Both the position numbers and the translations under genes were made by a program. From Desulfobacterales bacterium (GTDB lineage: Bacteria > Desulfobacterota > Desulfobacteria > Desulfobacterales > Desulfobacteraceae): a stretch of DNA of 43,438 nucleotides. The DNA lies in the NCBI GenBank assembly GCA_022361395.1, contig JAKSAX010000116.1:1-43438 (forward strand), written 5' to 3'. A model generated the notes under the pieces. The model did not search any database. It saw only the letters and a list, made by a program, of their open reading frames with translations, and was not told the origin of the DNA. Positions 24,589-34,751 of this stretch are shown here, piece by piece; position 1 is the stretch's first letter; each line of letters opens with the position of its first letter.

Positions 24589-25761
24589 ATGATAACCCTT
24601 GATGAACTTCTTGAGCGGGACAGACAGCGGGAAGAAGACGGGTTTAAGCGCAAAATCCGGATCGGTCGTATTGTAAAGCCCGGTACCGGTGGCAAGGAAA
24701 AGATTATAGTGGTGCCCACCACAGTAGAGGAAAAGCTTATCCACGATGAGGTAAACCTTGACCAGGAACCCGGAGAGGGAGAGCCCTCCGGCGGTACCGG
24801 TGACGGAGAAGAGGGGGAGATCATCGGTGAACAGCCGGTGAGGCCCGAAGAGGGCGAAGGTGAAGGAGAGGGCGGAGGAGAAGGTCCCGGTGAAGGGGAG
24901 GGCGGAGAACATGAGCTGGAGTCCAACGCCTATGAACTGGGCAAGGTCTTGTCCCAGGATTTTGAACTGCCCAATCTTCAGGACAAGGGGAAAAAACGGA
25001 CCCTGGCCCGGTATGTTTATGAACTCACAGACAGGAATAAAGGGGTGGGCCAGATTTTAGACAAAAAAGCCACCCTTAAGCAGATTGTCCAGACAAATAT
25101 CGCTCTGGACAGGATTCCGGATGTGTCGAATATCGATCCCACCAAGTTTCTGGTCTCCCCCCAGGACATGGTCTACAGGATATTATCCCGTGAAAAGGAT
25201 TATGAATCCCAGGCCCTGGTCTTTTTTCTGAGGGACTATTCCGGGTCCATGGGCGGGAAAGTGACCCAGACCGTTGTCTCCCAGCATGTAATGCTCTACT
25301 CATGGCTTATGTACCAATATGACAAACAGGTGGAAACCCGGTTTATCCTCCATGATACAGAGGCAAAGGAAGTATCGGATTTTTACAAGTATTACTCTTA
25401 TAAAGTGGCCGGCGGTACAAAGGTGTTTTCAGCTTTTAAGCTGGTCAATGATATTGTTGAGAGGGAAAACCTGGACCGGGATTACAATATCTATGTCTTC
25501 CACGGCACGGACGGGGACGACTGGGACAAGGAAGGCACCCAGACACTGGCTGAAATCGAAAAGATGATGCGGTATGTGGCCCGCATCGGTATTACAATTG
25601 TTGAGCACTCCTATGTGGGTGCCAAGCAGACAGAGGTTGAAAAATATCTGAAAAATTCAGGTATTCTCAAAAAGTACCAGGACCACATCAAATTGGATAT
25701 CATGGGTGAGGATGTGGATGATTCAAGAATCATCCAGGGGATAAAGCATATTATTGCCTGA
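24589..25761 (+). CDS. yeaH: YeaH-type DUF444 protein with VWA/MIDAS fold
   Basis: The 390-residue protein belongs to DUF444 (YeaH/YhbH), the usual partner of PrkA. Residues 57-108 are a Gly/Glu-rich low-complexity linker. The conserved C-terminal two thirds form a von Willebrand A-like fold with the MIDAS motif DYSGSMGG (Asp216, Ser218, Ser220), and later GGTKVFSAF and FHGTDGDDW. Such domains bind a divalent metal and mediate protein-protein contact. It starts 22 nt after prkA and is almost surely in the same transcript. YhbH in Bacillus is linked to sporulation. The exact role is unknown. Confidence 0.93.
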   Translation: MITLDELLERDRQREEDGFKRKIRIGRIVKPGTGGKEKIIVVPTTVEEKLIHDEVNLDQEPGEGEPSGGTGDGEEGEIIGEQPVRPEEGEGEGEGGGEGPGEGEGGEHELESNAYELGKVLSQDFELPNLQDKGKKRTLARYVYELTDRNKGVGQILDKKATLKQIVQTNIALDRIPDVSNIDPTKFLVSPQDMVYRILSREKDYESQALVFFLRDYSGSMGGKVTQTVVSQHVMLYSWLMYQYDKQVETRFILHDTEAKEVSDFYKYYSYKVAGGTKVFSAFKLVNDIVERENLDRDYNIYVFHGTDGDDWDKEGTQTLAEIEKMMRYVARIGITIVEHSYVGAKQTEVEKYLKNSGILKKYQDHIKLDIMGEDVDDSRIIQGIKHIIA

Positions 25762-25848
25762 CCCCTGCCGCTGAACCGTTTCCCAAACCCGAAGCCGGCC
25801 GGAAAAAGCCTGCTGTAACTGCGGATGATGTGAAAAGAAAGGCAGCTT

Positions 25849-27495
25849 ATGGAACTCGTCAGTCAACATGTCAAAAAGATCATGGAAGAGTGCAAGGTCA
25901 GGGCCCGGGATGCAGGGCTTACCTTTGATGACGAAACCCTGGAATATGTTGTAACCAACCGGGATATGATCGAACTCAGTCCCAAGATCATGATTCCCAC
26001 CCTTTATGACTATTGGGTCCACGACGTCAAGGTATTGTCCGGAAAAGGCATGTATGAAGCCTATCCGTCCAACCCTTACGAAACCGTTATCAATACCCGT
26101 CCGGCCATTTCTTACTATAATGACAATAATCCGGACTGGCTGAACGTGATGATTTTTTACCACGTTCTGGGGCATATTGATTTTTTCCAGAACAACCTGT
26201 TCTATAAAAACACCTGGGATGTGGATCTCACCGGCCAGGCATTGGCGGACAAACGCTTGATTGCCCAGTTGCGCAGCGAGATCGGGCGGCGCTGGGTGGA
26301 TTATGTCATTGAGTTTGCCCGGGGGATAGATAACCTGGTGGGCTACCAAAATGAATTGGACCGCGCCTTCAGGTCTGAAAAGCGGCACCGGATGACCCGG
26401 TCTGATTTTTACTTTGATGTCTTTCTGCAAAAAATGAAGAATGTGAGTCACAATCATTATTTAAAAGAGATCAGCAGGTACAACGATTCCAAAAAAAACG
26501 GGGATGATTTTTACGAGCTTGTCGTCAGTCAATACCCCGAATTTGAAGAACTGTACAAAAAAGCCCTGGCAGTAAAGGATCCCGCACGGCTGGACGTGAT
26601 GGAGTACATCATCCAGCACTCCCCCTTTCTGAGGGCGGAAGAGAACAAGTGGATGAAGTCCGTGATTCAGATTGTCAGAAATACCTCCCTCTATTTCCAG
26701 CCCCAGATCCGGACGAAAATCATGAATGAAGGATGGGCAAGTTATTGGCATGAGTACCTGTTCATGCGGGATGACCGCATCTGCGGACACGAGGCAGACT
26801 ATGCCAAAATCAATGCCGGGGTCACTGCCATGCCCAAGGTGGGGCTCAACCCCTATGCCCTTGGTATGCGCTTGTTTCAGCACATTGAAGATATGGAAGA
26901 CCGGGGCTGTTACTCCTTTGATTATTTCTCACTTAAGGACGAGGTAAAGAAAAAGAAGTATGATACGGCAAAGGGAACCGGTCAGGACCAGATATTCAAG
27001 GTAAGGGAAAGCCTTGAGGATTTCAACTTTATCAACAAGTTTGTTGACCAGGAATTTCTGGATAAGCACAAGCTTTTTGTCACGGGAAAGCGGTTCAACC
27101 AGAAGCGGATGTCCTGGGTATACTATATAAAGTCAAAGAAGGCCGGCGATTATAAGGAAATGGTTATCAATACCCTCTACCATCCGCCGGAGGTTTACGT
27201 GGATGTTGAAAAAAGCAGGGACGGAATCCTCTACCTGGACCATCAGTTCGAAGGCAAGCCCCTGAAGACGGATTATATTGAGAACACCATGGTGGGCATT
27301 GAGTACCTATGGGGCGGACCCATTCACCTTGAGACCAGTGAACCGGTGGCAGGGGCGCCCACTGAAAGCACCTATACAAATTTCTGGGACCCGTCTTCAG
27401 CATCAGGTGCCGCACCGCCGCCACAGCCTAAAATTAAATGGAAGCGGATGCGTTACGTGATGGAAAACCGAAAATTGACTAAGCGGGAGATATGA
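25849..27495 (+). CDS. spoVR: SpoVR/YcgB family protein
   Basis: The 548-residue protein is of full SpoVR length. Conserved features include an NNPDWLNVMIFYHVLGHIDFF-like segment (about residues 100-120; it has HVLGH and the FYHV core), NEGWASYWHEYL (about 297-308) and NPYALGMRLFQHIE (about 337-350). SpoVR is involved in spore cortex formation in Bacillus, while YcgB in E. coli responds to starvation with YeaG/YeaH. Its biochemical activity is unknown. It lies 87 nt after yeaH and 3 nt before the second PrkA-like gene, so all four are probably one operon. This organism is unlikely to be a sporeformer, so the spore name should not be read literally. Confidence 0.94.
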   Translation: MELVSQHVKKIMEECKVRARDAGLTFDDETLEYVVTNRDMIELSPKIMIPTLYDYWVHDVKVLSGKGMYEAYPSNPYETVINTRPAISYYNDNNPDWLNVMIFYHVLGHIDFFQNNLFYKNTWDVDLTGQALADKRLIAQLRSEIGRRWVDYVIEFARGIDNLVGYQNELDRAFRSEKRHRMTRSDFYFDVFLQKMKNVSHNHYLKEISRYNDSKKNGDDFYELVVSQYPEFEELYKKALAVKDPARLDVMEYIIQHSPFLRAEENKWMKSVIQIVRNTSLYFQPQIRTKIMNEGWASYWHEYLFMRDDRICGHEADYAKINAGVTAMPKVGLNPYALGMRLFQHIEDMEDRGCYSFDYFSLKDEVKKKKYDTAKGTGQDQIFKVRESLEDFNFINKFVDQEFLDKHKLFVTGKRFNQKRMSWVYYIKSKKAGDYKEMVINTLYHPPEVYVDVEKSRDGILYLDHQFEGKPLKTDYIENTMVGIEYLWGGPIHLETSEPVAGAPTESTYTNFWDPSSASGAAPPPQPKIKWKRMRYVMENRKLTKREI

Positions 27496-27498
27496 GCC

Positions 27499-29832
27499 AT
27501 GGATACCAAGTCACCAACATCTGAAGACTCTGCTGCTGAATCCGTAGGCCAGGCCCTTGATTTTCTGGAGCGAAATATCCAGGATTACCAGCGGTTAAAA
27601 CCGGTTCCGTTTCAGGAGTTTCTCAATATCACCACGGAAAACCCCTCAAGGGTGTTGAGAAATATCTTTCAATCCTTTCACGATATGATCAAAAGCTATG
27701 TGGATGAGATTGATCCGTCAGTGGCCGAAGATCTTGACCGCCTGAGCGTGACCAACTATGACTGCACCCGTCTGTTTGTTGAAGATTCGAGCAATCCTTA
27801 TTTTCCGGACATGCTCTTTGCCAACCGGTTTATGAAACAGATGGAGTATCTTCGCCACGGCGCCCAGCAGAACCGCATCTACGTATTTTACGGTCCCCAC
27901 GGCTGCGGAAAGAGCACCTTTTTGAATAACCTGCTCAAAAAGTTCGAGCAGTACTCCAATACCGAGGAGGGGCTGAGGTATGAGGTTGTCTGGCGCCTGA
28001 ATATTAAAAAGCTCAAGGGGGCTGATAAGTCGGTGATGAGCCTGTCGACCTTTGAGAAGCTGATCCAGTACATTGAACCGGAAAATGAGGGTAAAAAAAC
28101 AATTTCTCCCCATGATATGTCTTTTGATGATGAAGATCAGGAGTATATTGAGGTGCCCTGCCTTTGCCATGATAATCCATTTCTGGTAATCCCGAAGGAT
28201 CAGCGGAGAAGTGTGCTGGACGAGCTTATTAAAAATGACGAGTTCAAGTGGAAGCTGTTTACCGAAAAACAGTATGAGTGGGTTTTCAAAGAAGAGGTCT
28301 GCACAATCTGCTCCTCCATTTATCATTCCCTGATGGAACGCCTCGGCAGCCCGACAGCGGTTTTTGATATGCTCTATGCAAGGCCCTACCATTTTGACCG
28401 GCGTATCGGCAACGGGATCTCGGTGTTCAACCCGGGAGACAAACCCCTGAGGCGGAACTTTATCCTCAACCAGATGCTCCAGGGAAGGCTCAATGCCCTT
28501 TTCCAGGATTCCAATGTGATCAATTACCTGTACTCCAGTTTTGCCAAGATCCATAACGGGATCTATGCGCTGATGGACATTAAGTCCCATAATGTGGAGC
28601 GGATGGTGGAACTGCACAATGTCATTTCGGAAGGCGTTCATAAGGTTGAAAACCTGGAAGAGCGGGTGGATGCCCTGTTCTTTGCACTGATGAACCCGGA
28701 GGATAAGCGGAATCTGAGGGATTTCCCCTCTTTTGAAGACCGGATTCAATATATTGACATTCCCTATGTTCTGGATGTGAACACGGAGGTGAAAATCTAC
28801 CTGAACATATTCGGGCGCCATATTGAGGGCAGTTTTCTTCCCATGGTATTGGAGAATTTTGCCCGTACCATTCTCTGCACCCGGATCGGTAAAAAATCCC
28901 TGGCCCTGGAAGAGTGGATAAAGGATCCGAAAAAATATCTTAACTATTGTGACGATAAAATGTCGCTTTTGAAAATGGAGATTTTTTCGGGTAACATTCC
29001 AAAGTGGCTGGATGATGAGGACACAAAGGCCCTGGATAAAAAGATGCATAAAAAGATCATTGCAGAATCGGAAATCTACGGCAAGGAGGGGTTGTCAGGC
29101 AGGGATTCCATAAAGATATTTGATCAGTTTTACTCACAATATGCCAAAGAGGACCGGCTTATCGGCATGCCGGATCTGTGCACTTTCTTTAAAAAGATGG
29201 ATGACCAGCCCAAGAAAATCATCCCCCAGGGTTTTTTATCCTCTTTGCTGCGCATGTATGATTACAGCATACTCCAGCAGGTCAAAGAATCCCTGTACTA
29301 CTATAATGAGGATCAGATTGCCAAGGATATCCAGAATTATATTACAGCGGTAACCAATGAACTCAACTCCATAGTCAAGTGTATTTTTACAAAGGAAGAG
29401 ATCCATGTGACCGAAGCCTTTTTAGAGAGTATCGAAAACCGGCTCCTGTCTGATAAGGCAGACAAAAAACAGCGGCAGGAAATGAGAATTGACGTGTTAA
29501 AGGAATTTACCACCCTGACCCTGTCCCACGAGATCATGATAGAGGGTAAGGATATCGTGGAAACCAGGCTGTTTCAATCCCTTTACGATCGTTACGTTCA
29601 TAACCTGAAAAAACGGGTGCTTGAACCCTTTATCGCCAATGAAAATTTCAGGAACGCCATTAAGGATTTTGATACGGAGAATTTTAAGACCCATGACAAA
29701 AGGATCAAACGGGATGTCAAGTTCCTCATGGACAACCTTTCGTCAAAATTCGGCTATACCCAGCAGGGCGCCAATGAGGTCTGTATCTATGTTATTGACA
29801 ACGATCTTGCCAACAAGTTCAAGGATGCGTGA
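27499..29832 (+). CDS. Second, divergent PrkA-like AAA+ ATPase
   Basis: The 777-residue protein is a distant relative of PrkA. A Walker A motif GPHGCGKST (132-140) follows an N-terminal helical region. A Walker B-like hydrophobic-acidic segment and a long helical C-terminal half resemble the organisation of PrkA. Unlike PrkA it has a Cys/His group: CLCH (C221, C223, H224) and CTIC (C268, C271), which could bind zinc within an insertion of the AAA domain. The start is 3 nt after spoVR, with a GGGAG ribosome site overlapping its stop, so the two are translationally close. Function is unknown. It may be a second kinase or a regulatory partner of PrkA. Confidence 0.8.
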   Translation: MDTKSPTSEDSAAESVGQALDFLERNIQDYQRLKPVPFQEFLNITTENPSRVLRNIFQSFHDMIKSYVDEIDPSVAEDLDRLSVTNYDCTRLFVEDSSNPYFPDMLFANRFMKQMEYLRHGAQQNRIYVFYGPHGCGKSTFLNNLLKKFEQYSNTEEGLRYEVVWRLNIKKLKGADKSVMSLSTFEKLIQYIEPENEGKKTISPHDMSFDDEDQEYIEVPCLCHDNPFLVIPKDQRRSVLDELIKNDEFKWKLFTEKQYEWVFKEEVCTICSSIYHSLMERLGSPTAVFDMLYARPYHFDRRIGNGISVFNPGDKPLRRNFILNQMLQGRLNALFQDSNVINYLYSSFAKIHNGIYALMDIKSHNVERMVELHNVISEGVHKVENLEERVDALFFALMNPEDKRNLRDFPSFEDRIQYIDIPYVLDVNTEVKIYLNIFGRHIEGSFLPMVLENFARTILCTRIGKKSLALEEWIKDPKKYLNYCDDKMSLLKMEIFSGNIPKWLDDEDTKALDKKMHKKIIAESEIYGKEGLSGRDSIKIFDQFYSQYAKEDRLIGMPDLCTFFKKMDDQPKKIIPQGFLSSLLRMYDYSILQQVKESLYYYNEDQIAKDIQNYITAVTNELNSIVKCIFTKEEIHVTEAFLESIENRLLSDKADKKQRQEMRIDVLKEFTTLTLSHEIMIEGKDIVETRLFQSLYDRYVHNLKKRVLEPFIANENFRNAIKDFDTENFKTHDKRIKRDVKFLMDNLSSKFGYTQQGANEVCIYVIDNDLANKFKDA

Positions 29833-29958
29833 TCACAGGTCTTTAAATAATGGGTGTTCTCCTCATTTTGTCCTTGCTTCTTTGGGTGACTTCATTTAAA
29901 TCAGGGGTGGTTGTAAGGAAACCTGTAGATTTTTCATAAAAATTACCCCCGGATACCC

Positions 29959-32900
29959 ATGACAGATTCATTTATTCAGCCCCTGGTAAACGCAAAGCGC
30001 AGTATTATCACCGTTCGCGGTGACGGATCCCATAAAGCCTATGTTACTGCAAAGCTTTTTTCAACCCTGGATCATCCCCTGGTGGTGGTTCTGCCGGATC
30101 CGAAATCTGCCAGGGTGTTTCTGGATGACCTGGCCTTTTTCATGCCCGGCAATGACGAACGGATCATCTATTTTCCCGGGTATAATATCCTGCCCTTTAA
30201 ATCCCTGTCCTATCACAGGGAAACCTCCACTTCACGTCTGGCAGCCCTGTCTAAAATAATCGAAACCGGAACCGCCGGGTACCTCCTGGTCACCCATGTG
30301 GATACCCTTCTTCAGAACCTGATTCCCCGGCAGGTTATTTCGGACGTCAGCGAACTTGTTATGGCCAATGAGGAAGTTGACAGGGACGGACTGGTGGAGA
30401 ACCTTGAGGCTGGCGGATACAGCCGGGTCACCCTGGTTGAAGACCCTGGGGAGTATGCTGTCCGGGGCGGTATTCTGGATGTGTTCTCACCCGGTGAGGA
30501 AAAACCGGTCCGCATAGAATTTTTCGGGGATCTTGTTGAATCCATCCGCTACTTTTCTCCCTTTACCCAGCGGGGAACCAAAGAGCTTTCCGAGACCATT
30601 ATCGTACCGGCAACAGAAGCCGTGATTTCAAAGGAGGCCCTCCCCCATGTACTTGCCAGGCTCAGGCAGGCAGGGACCCGGGCCGGACTGTCAGCAGCCC
30701 ACGTCAGGGAGTATGTGACCGAGACCCGCGAATTCGGCAGGTTTCCCGGTATAGAAAGCATGCTCTCCATTGTATATGATCACCTGGACACCCTGTTTGA
30801 CTACCTGCCGGATCAGACCACCTTTCTCATGGATGATCCGGATCTTCTTAAATCAAAGGCAGACGAGTTTAAAACCAAGGCCCGCCTCAACTTTGATACG
30901 GTGACCCGGGAAAACAGGCTTTGCGTAACACCTGATTCCCTCTACCTGGACTGGGAGCAGGTAAACCAAAAGGTGCTGTCGTATCAGTCCCTTGCCTTCA
31001 AATCCGTCGTGCTTGAACCGGAAAGGGCCGATGCACTGGTGGTTGAATTCCCCTATGCGGATAATCTTGACCTGACTGCTCAGCTTCGGGGGCAGAGCAA
31101 GGCTGATACCCCTCTGGCACCTCTGGTTGAATGGATTGAAGACCACAGACAGGATAAAAAGGCTGTGCTTTTTGTGGTCAGCCAGGATTCCCAGGCCAAG
31201 CGCCTGGTATCCCTGCTTGCCCCCTATGGGATTGAGCCTGCAGCCCTGAAGGACTTCTCGGGTTTCGGGGCTGAAAAAACCGGCATATTTTTTACCCTAG
31301 GCAGCCTGAGTTCGGGTTTTGTGCCCGGCCGGGAAAATATAGCCCTTGTTACGGAAAATGAAATCTTCGGTAAAAAAAGGATCCGGCGGCATAAAGCAGC
31401 CCACAGGAACCTTAAAACGGAGTTCATTGCCCCTGAAGAGTTAAAAAACGGGGATATTGTGGTTCACCTGGAACACGGGGTCGGGCAGTACGAAGGGCTG
31501 TGCAGCCTGACTGTCCAGGGGATCTCCCAGGACTTCCTTCTTATCATCTATCAGGATAACGACAAATTGTACCTGCCCGTGGACCGGATGGAGATGATCG
31601 GCAAGTATATCGGGGTGGACGGCTATACACCGGTACTGGATAAGATCGGTTCCAAGGCCTGGGTTAAATCCAAGGCAAAGGCAAAGGCCGAGGTTGAAAA
31701 AATGGCGGCCGACCTTCTGGATCTTTATGCAAAACGGCGGGTAAACAAGGGGTTTTCCTTCAGCCGGCCGGACAACTACTATAATGATTTCGAAGCCTCG
31801 TTCCCCTATGAGGAGACCCGGGACCAGCTCCGGGCCATTGACGATGTCCACCTGGATATGGAAAAGGATACCCCCATGGACCGCCTGGTTTGCGGGGATG
31901 TCGGATACGGGAAAACGGAAGTTGCCGTCCGTGCCGCATTCAAAGCCGTGAACGACGGAAAACAGGTGGCCCTGGTGGTACCCACCACTATTCTGGCAGA
32001 GCAGCATCTGGCAACTTTCAGGGAGAGATTCAAAAATTACCCGGTGGATATCCAGTGCCTGTCAAGGTTCCGCACAAGAAAAGAGCAGACCGATATTCTC
32101 AAACGGACCGCCTCGGGCCAAGTGGATATTGTCATCGGCACCCACCGTCTCCTCCAGAAGGATGTTAACTTTAATGCCCTGGGCCTGCTGGTCATTGACG
32201 AGGAGCAGCGGTTCGGCGTCAGGCACAAGGAGACCCTGAAAAAAAAGCGGAGTGCCGTGGATGTCCTGGCCCTTACCGCCACACCCATTCCCAGGACCCT
32301 GCACATGTCCCTTACCGGCATGCGTGATATCTCTGTAATTACCACTCCGCCCGCAGCACGTCAGCCGATCATCTCCTATATCTCCAAATACGAAGATGCC
32401 ATTATTAAGGATGCGGTCCTGAGGGAGCTTTCCAGGAACGGTCAGGTCTTTTTTGTCCATAATAATATTAAGACCATATTCAAGACTGCCGAGAACCTTA
32501 AGACCATCGTGCCGGAGGCAGAGATTGGGGTGGCCCACGGCCGGCTGTCCGAATCTGAGCTGGAAAAGGTGATGCTCCGGTTTATAAACAGGGAAATCAA
32601 TGTATTGGTCTGCACTACCATTATTGAATCCGGCCTGGATATCCCCTTTGCCAATACCATGATCATCAATAAGGCAGAACGCTTCGGCCTGTCCCAGATT
32701 TACCAGCTCAGGGGGCGGATCGGAAGGGGGGACAACCAGGCCTATGCCTATCTGTTTATCTCGGATGAGTCCAGGCTGTCCAAGGATGCCAAAAAGCGCC
32801 TCTCCGCCCTGATGGAGCACAAGGACCTCGGCTCCGGATTCCAGATTGCCATGAAAGATCTTCAGATACGCGGTGCAGGCACTGCCCTGGGGGCATCCCA

Positions 32901-33435
32901 GTCCGGCCATATTGCAGCTGTGGGCTATGACATGTTCCTGAAACTGCTGGACCAGGCTGTGAAGGATATGAAGGGGGAGGATGTACTGGACCCCTTGGAT
33001 CCGGAGATCAACGCCAGCATGTCCTCGGGCTTTCCGGAGGATTATATAGAGTCGGTGGAACAGCGCCTGACCCTGTACCGAAGGTTGTCACGCCTGTCAA
33101 ATGTTTCCGATATTGCCGATATGAAAAAGGAACTTCTTGACCGTTACGGAAAATTGCCCAAGGCTGCAGAAAATATGCTTCTCAAAATCATGCTCCGGGT
33201 GTATGCCATAAAGGCAGGCGTCAAGCGTCTGGATGTGTCCCCCAATACCCTGACCATGGCCTTTTCTCCTGCCCATATGCCGAAGGACCTGGCCCGGGTG
33301 GGTGCGGCACTGGACAGGATTGCCGACTATAAATTCGTAAAAAAAGAGAGTATCCGGATTCAGTTGGGCAGGAAACGGAACAATATCTCAAGGGCGCTGC
33401 TGGAAACAAAGAACATATTAAAGGCTATTGCCTGA
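29959..33435 (+). CDS. mfd: Transcription-repair coupling factor
   Basis: Mfd removes RNA polymerase stalled at DNA damage and recruits UvrABC. The 1158-residue length is normal. The N-terminal UvrB-like domains include FPGYNILPFKSLSYHRET. The RNA polymerase-interacting domain starts near VVHLEHGVGQYEGL (about residue 500). The SF2 translocase has Walker A GDVGYGKTEVA (about 645-655), the DEEQRFG box (about 746), and the later motifs IIESGLDIP and QLRGRIGRG. The C-terminal TRCF domain follows (DYIESVEQRLTLYRRL). The gene follows the prkA cluster after a 126-nt gap in which no clear terminator or consensus promoter is seen (TTGTAA at about 29922 and CATAAA are weak). Confidence 0.97.
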   Translation: MTDSFIQPLVNAKRSIITVRGDGSHKAYVTAKLFSTLDHPLVVVLPDPKSARVFLDDLAFFMPGNDERIIYFPGYNILPFKSLSYHRETSTSRLAALSKIIETGTAGYLLVTHVDTLLQNLIPRQVISDVSELVMANEEVDRDGLVENLEAGGYSRVTLVEDPGEYAVRGGILDVFSPGEEKPVRIEFFGDLVESIRYFSPFTQRGTKELSETIIVPATEAVISKEALPHVLARLRQAGTRAGLSAAHVREYVTETREFGRFPGIESMLSIVYDHLDTLFDYLPDQTTFLMDDPDLLKSKADEFKTKARLNFDTVTRENRLCVTPDSLYLDWEQVNQKVLSYQSLAFKSVVLEPERADALVVEFPYADNLDLTAQLRGQSKADTPLAPLVEWIEDHRQDKKAVLFVVSQDSQAKRLVSLLAPYGIEPAALKDFSGFGAEKTGIFFTLGSLSSGFVPGRENIALVTENEIFGKKRIRRHKAAHRNLKTEFIAPEELKNGDIVVHLEHGVGQYEGLCSLTVQGISQDFLLIIYQDNDKLYLPVDRMEMIGKYIGVDGYTPVLDKIGSKAWVKSKAKAKAEVEKMAADLLDLYAKRRVNKGFSFSRPDNYYNDFEASFPYEETRDQLRAIDDVHLDMEKDTPMDRLVCGDVGYGKTEVAVRAAFKAVNDGKQVALVVPTTILAEQHLATFRERFKNYPVDIQCLSRFRTRKEQTDILKRTASGQVDIVIGTHRLLQKDVNFNALGLLVIDEEQRFGVRHKETLKKKRSAVDVLALTATPIPRTLHMSLTGMRDISVITTPPAARQPIISYISKYEDAIIKDAVLRELSRNGQVFFVHNNIKTIFKTAENLKTIVPEAEIGVAHGRLSESELEKVMLRFINREINVLVCTTIIESGLDIPFANTMIINKAERFGLSQIYQLRGRIGRGDNQAYAYLFISDESRLSKDAKKRLSALMEHKDLGSGFQIAMKDLQIRGAGTALGASQSGHIAAVGYDMFLKLLDQAVKDMKGEDVLDPLDPEINASMSSGFPEDYIESVEQRLTLYRRLSRLSNVSDIADMKKELLDRYGKLPKAAENMLLKIMLRVYAIKAGVKRLDVSPNTLTMAFSPAHMPKDLARVGAALDRIADYKFVKKESIRIQLGRKRNNISRALLETKNILKAIA

Positions 33436-33464
33436 GACCCCGGTTGAGTAAAGGAAATACGTCT

Positions 33465-34751
33465 ATGTCCCACATTGATAATGACAGCAGGAAAACCTGG
33501 CGGCTGTTTATGATTAACATCAGCCTTATTATCATTTTATTCCTGTCAGGTATATTCCTGGGATTTGTGCTCACAACCAATCGTATCATCAAAGACCAGA
33601 TGTACAGCACTGCCCGCTCTCACTTTAGAAACATCGTTTTGACGCGGAGATGGAATGCCGATCACGGCGGGGTCTATGTGGAAAAAAGGGCGGGTGTTGT
33701 TTCCAACCCCTACCTTGAGAACCCTGATATCACAACCGTTGACGGTAAGGTGTATACCAAAAAAAACCCGGCTTTAATGACCCGTGAGATATCCGAATAT
33801 GCCAGGGAGGCCGGGGATTTTATCTACCATATCACCAGCCTTAATCCCCTGAACCCGGATAACCGCCCTGATGATTTTGAAAAAAACGCATTGGAAATGT
33901 TTGAAGGTGGCAGCAGGGAGTTTACTGAAAAAAAACAGGTGGGCGGTAAAACCATATTCAGGTATATGGCCCCGCTTTACGTTGAAAAAGCCTGCCTGTC
34001 CTGCCATGGAAAACAGATGTATAAAATCGGTGATGTAAGGGGAGGCATCAGTGTCACCTTTGATATCTCAAACATCCAGAAAGATCTGAAGATAAACAAG
34101 ATTTTGATCGGCGTTGCAAGTTTGATCACCGTGTCGATATTGATCGCCATTTTTTACTTTATGGTGTCTAGGGTGGCGAGAAAGCTGAGATCCGCCCACC
34201 GGACAATAGAATTGATGGCCATTACAGATGACCTGACCCGGCTTTATAACAGAAGGTATTTTTATACCTGCCTTGGAAGGGAGCTAACCCGCGCACAGCG
34301 GTATGGCCGTTCCATCAGCCTTTTAATGCTGGATATTGACCATTTTAAAAGGGTCAACGATAATTACGGTCATAAGGCCGGGGATCTTGTCCTGCGCGGA
34401 GTGGCCGATATGGTGAAAGTCATAAACCGGAAAACAGATGTGGTTGCCCGCTACGGCGGAGAGGAATTTACCGTTATCCTGCCGGAGGCGGATATTGGTG
34501 CGGCTGTTGAATGTGCTGAGAAAATCCGGCAGGAAGTTGAAGCTTATATCTTCCGGGTTCAAAACGGCCAGGTTCTTCAGGTGACGGTCTCTATCGGTGT
34601 CTCTTCTATCAATTTCTTTGATAAAAAAATGCAGATCCCGGTGGGAGAACAGATGGAAAACTATTCAGCAGATATTGTTGAAATGGTAGATCAGGCTCTC
34701 TATGAAGCCAAGGAATCAGGAAGAAACCGGGTGGTTGTCAAAGAGTCGTAA
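33465..34751 (+). CDS. Membrane diguanylate cyclase with heme-c-type sensor
   Basis: The 428-residue protein starts with a transmembrane segment (about 14-37), then a roughly 170-residue periplasmic domain, a second transmembrane segment (about 211-235) and a GGDEF domain. The periplasmic domain ends with CLSCHGK (C177, C180, H181), a CxxCH heme-attachment motif typical of DUF3365/Tll0287-like sensors, so it may sense redox or a small gas. The GGDEF domain has the active motif RYGGEEF (331-335) and an upstream RxxD inhibitory site (R322-D325), so it should make c-di-GMP with product feedback. The ATG at 33465 was chosen (AAGGAA upstream) over a TTG at 33444. The 3' end overlaps the convergent radical SAM gene by 36 nt. 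Confidence 0.92.
   Translation: MSHIDNDSRKTWRLFMINISLIIILFLSGIFLGFVLTTNRIIKDQMYSTARSHFRNIVLTRRWNADHGGVYVEKRAGVVSNPYLENPDITTVDGKVYTKKNPALMTREISEYAREAGDFIYHITSLNPLNPDNRPDDFEKNALEMFEGGSREFTEKKQVGGKTIFRYMAPLYVEKACLSCHGKQMYKIGDVRGGISVTFDISNIQKDLKINKILIGVASLITVSILIAIFYFMVSRVARKLRSAHRTIELMAITDDLTRLYNRRYFYTCLGRELTRAQRYGRSISLLMLDIDHFKRVNDNYGHKAGDLVLRGVADMVKVINRKTDVVARYGGEEFTVILPEADIGAAVECAEKIRQEVEAYIFRVQNGQVLQVTVSIGVSSINFFDKKMQIPVGEQMENYSADIVEMVDQALYEAKESGRNRVVVKES

Noticed and set aside
23868-24926. Long open frame antisense to prkA/yeaH
   Set aside because: Its first part is a Ser/Pro run that merely mirrors the Gly/Glu-rich linker of YeaH. No ribosome site or motif supports it.
27718-29049. Long open frame antisense to the second PrkA-like gene
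   Set aside because: It is a shadow frame: low-complexity and without any family motif, while the plus-strand frame has a Walker A and a ribosome site.
32062-32910. Open frame antisense to mfd
   Set aside because: It covers the conserved Mfd translocase region on the other strand and shows no motif of its own.
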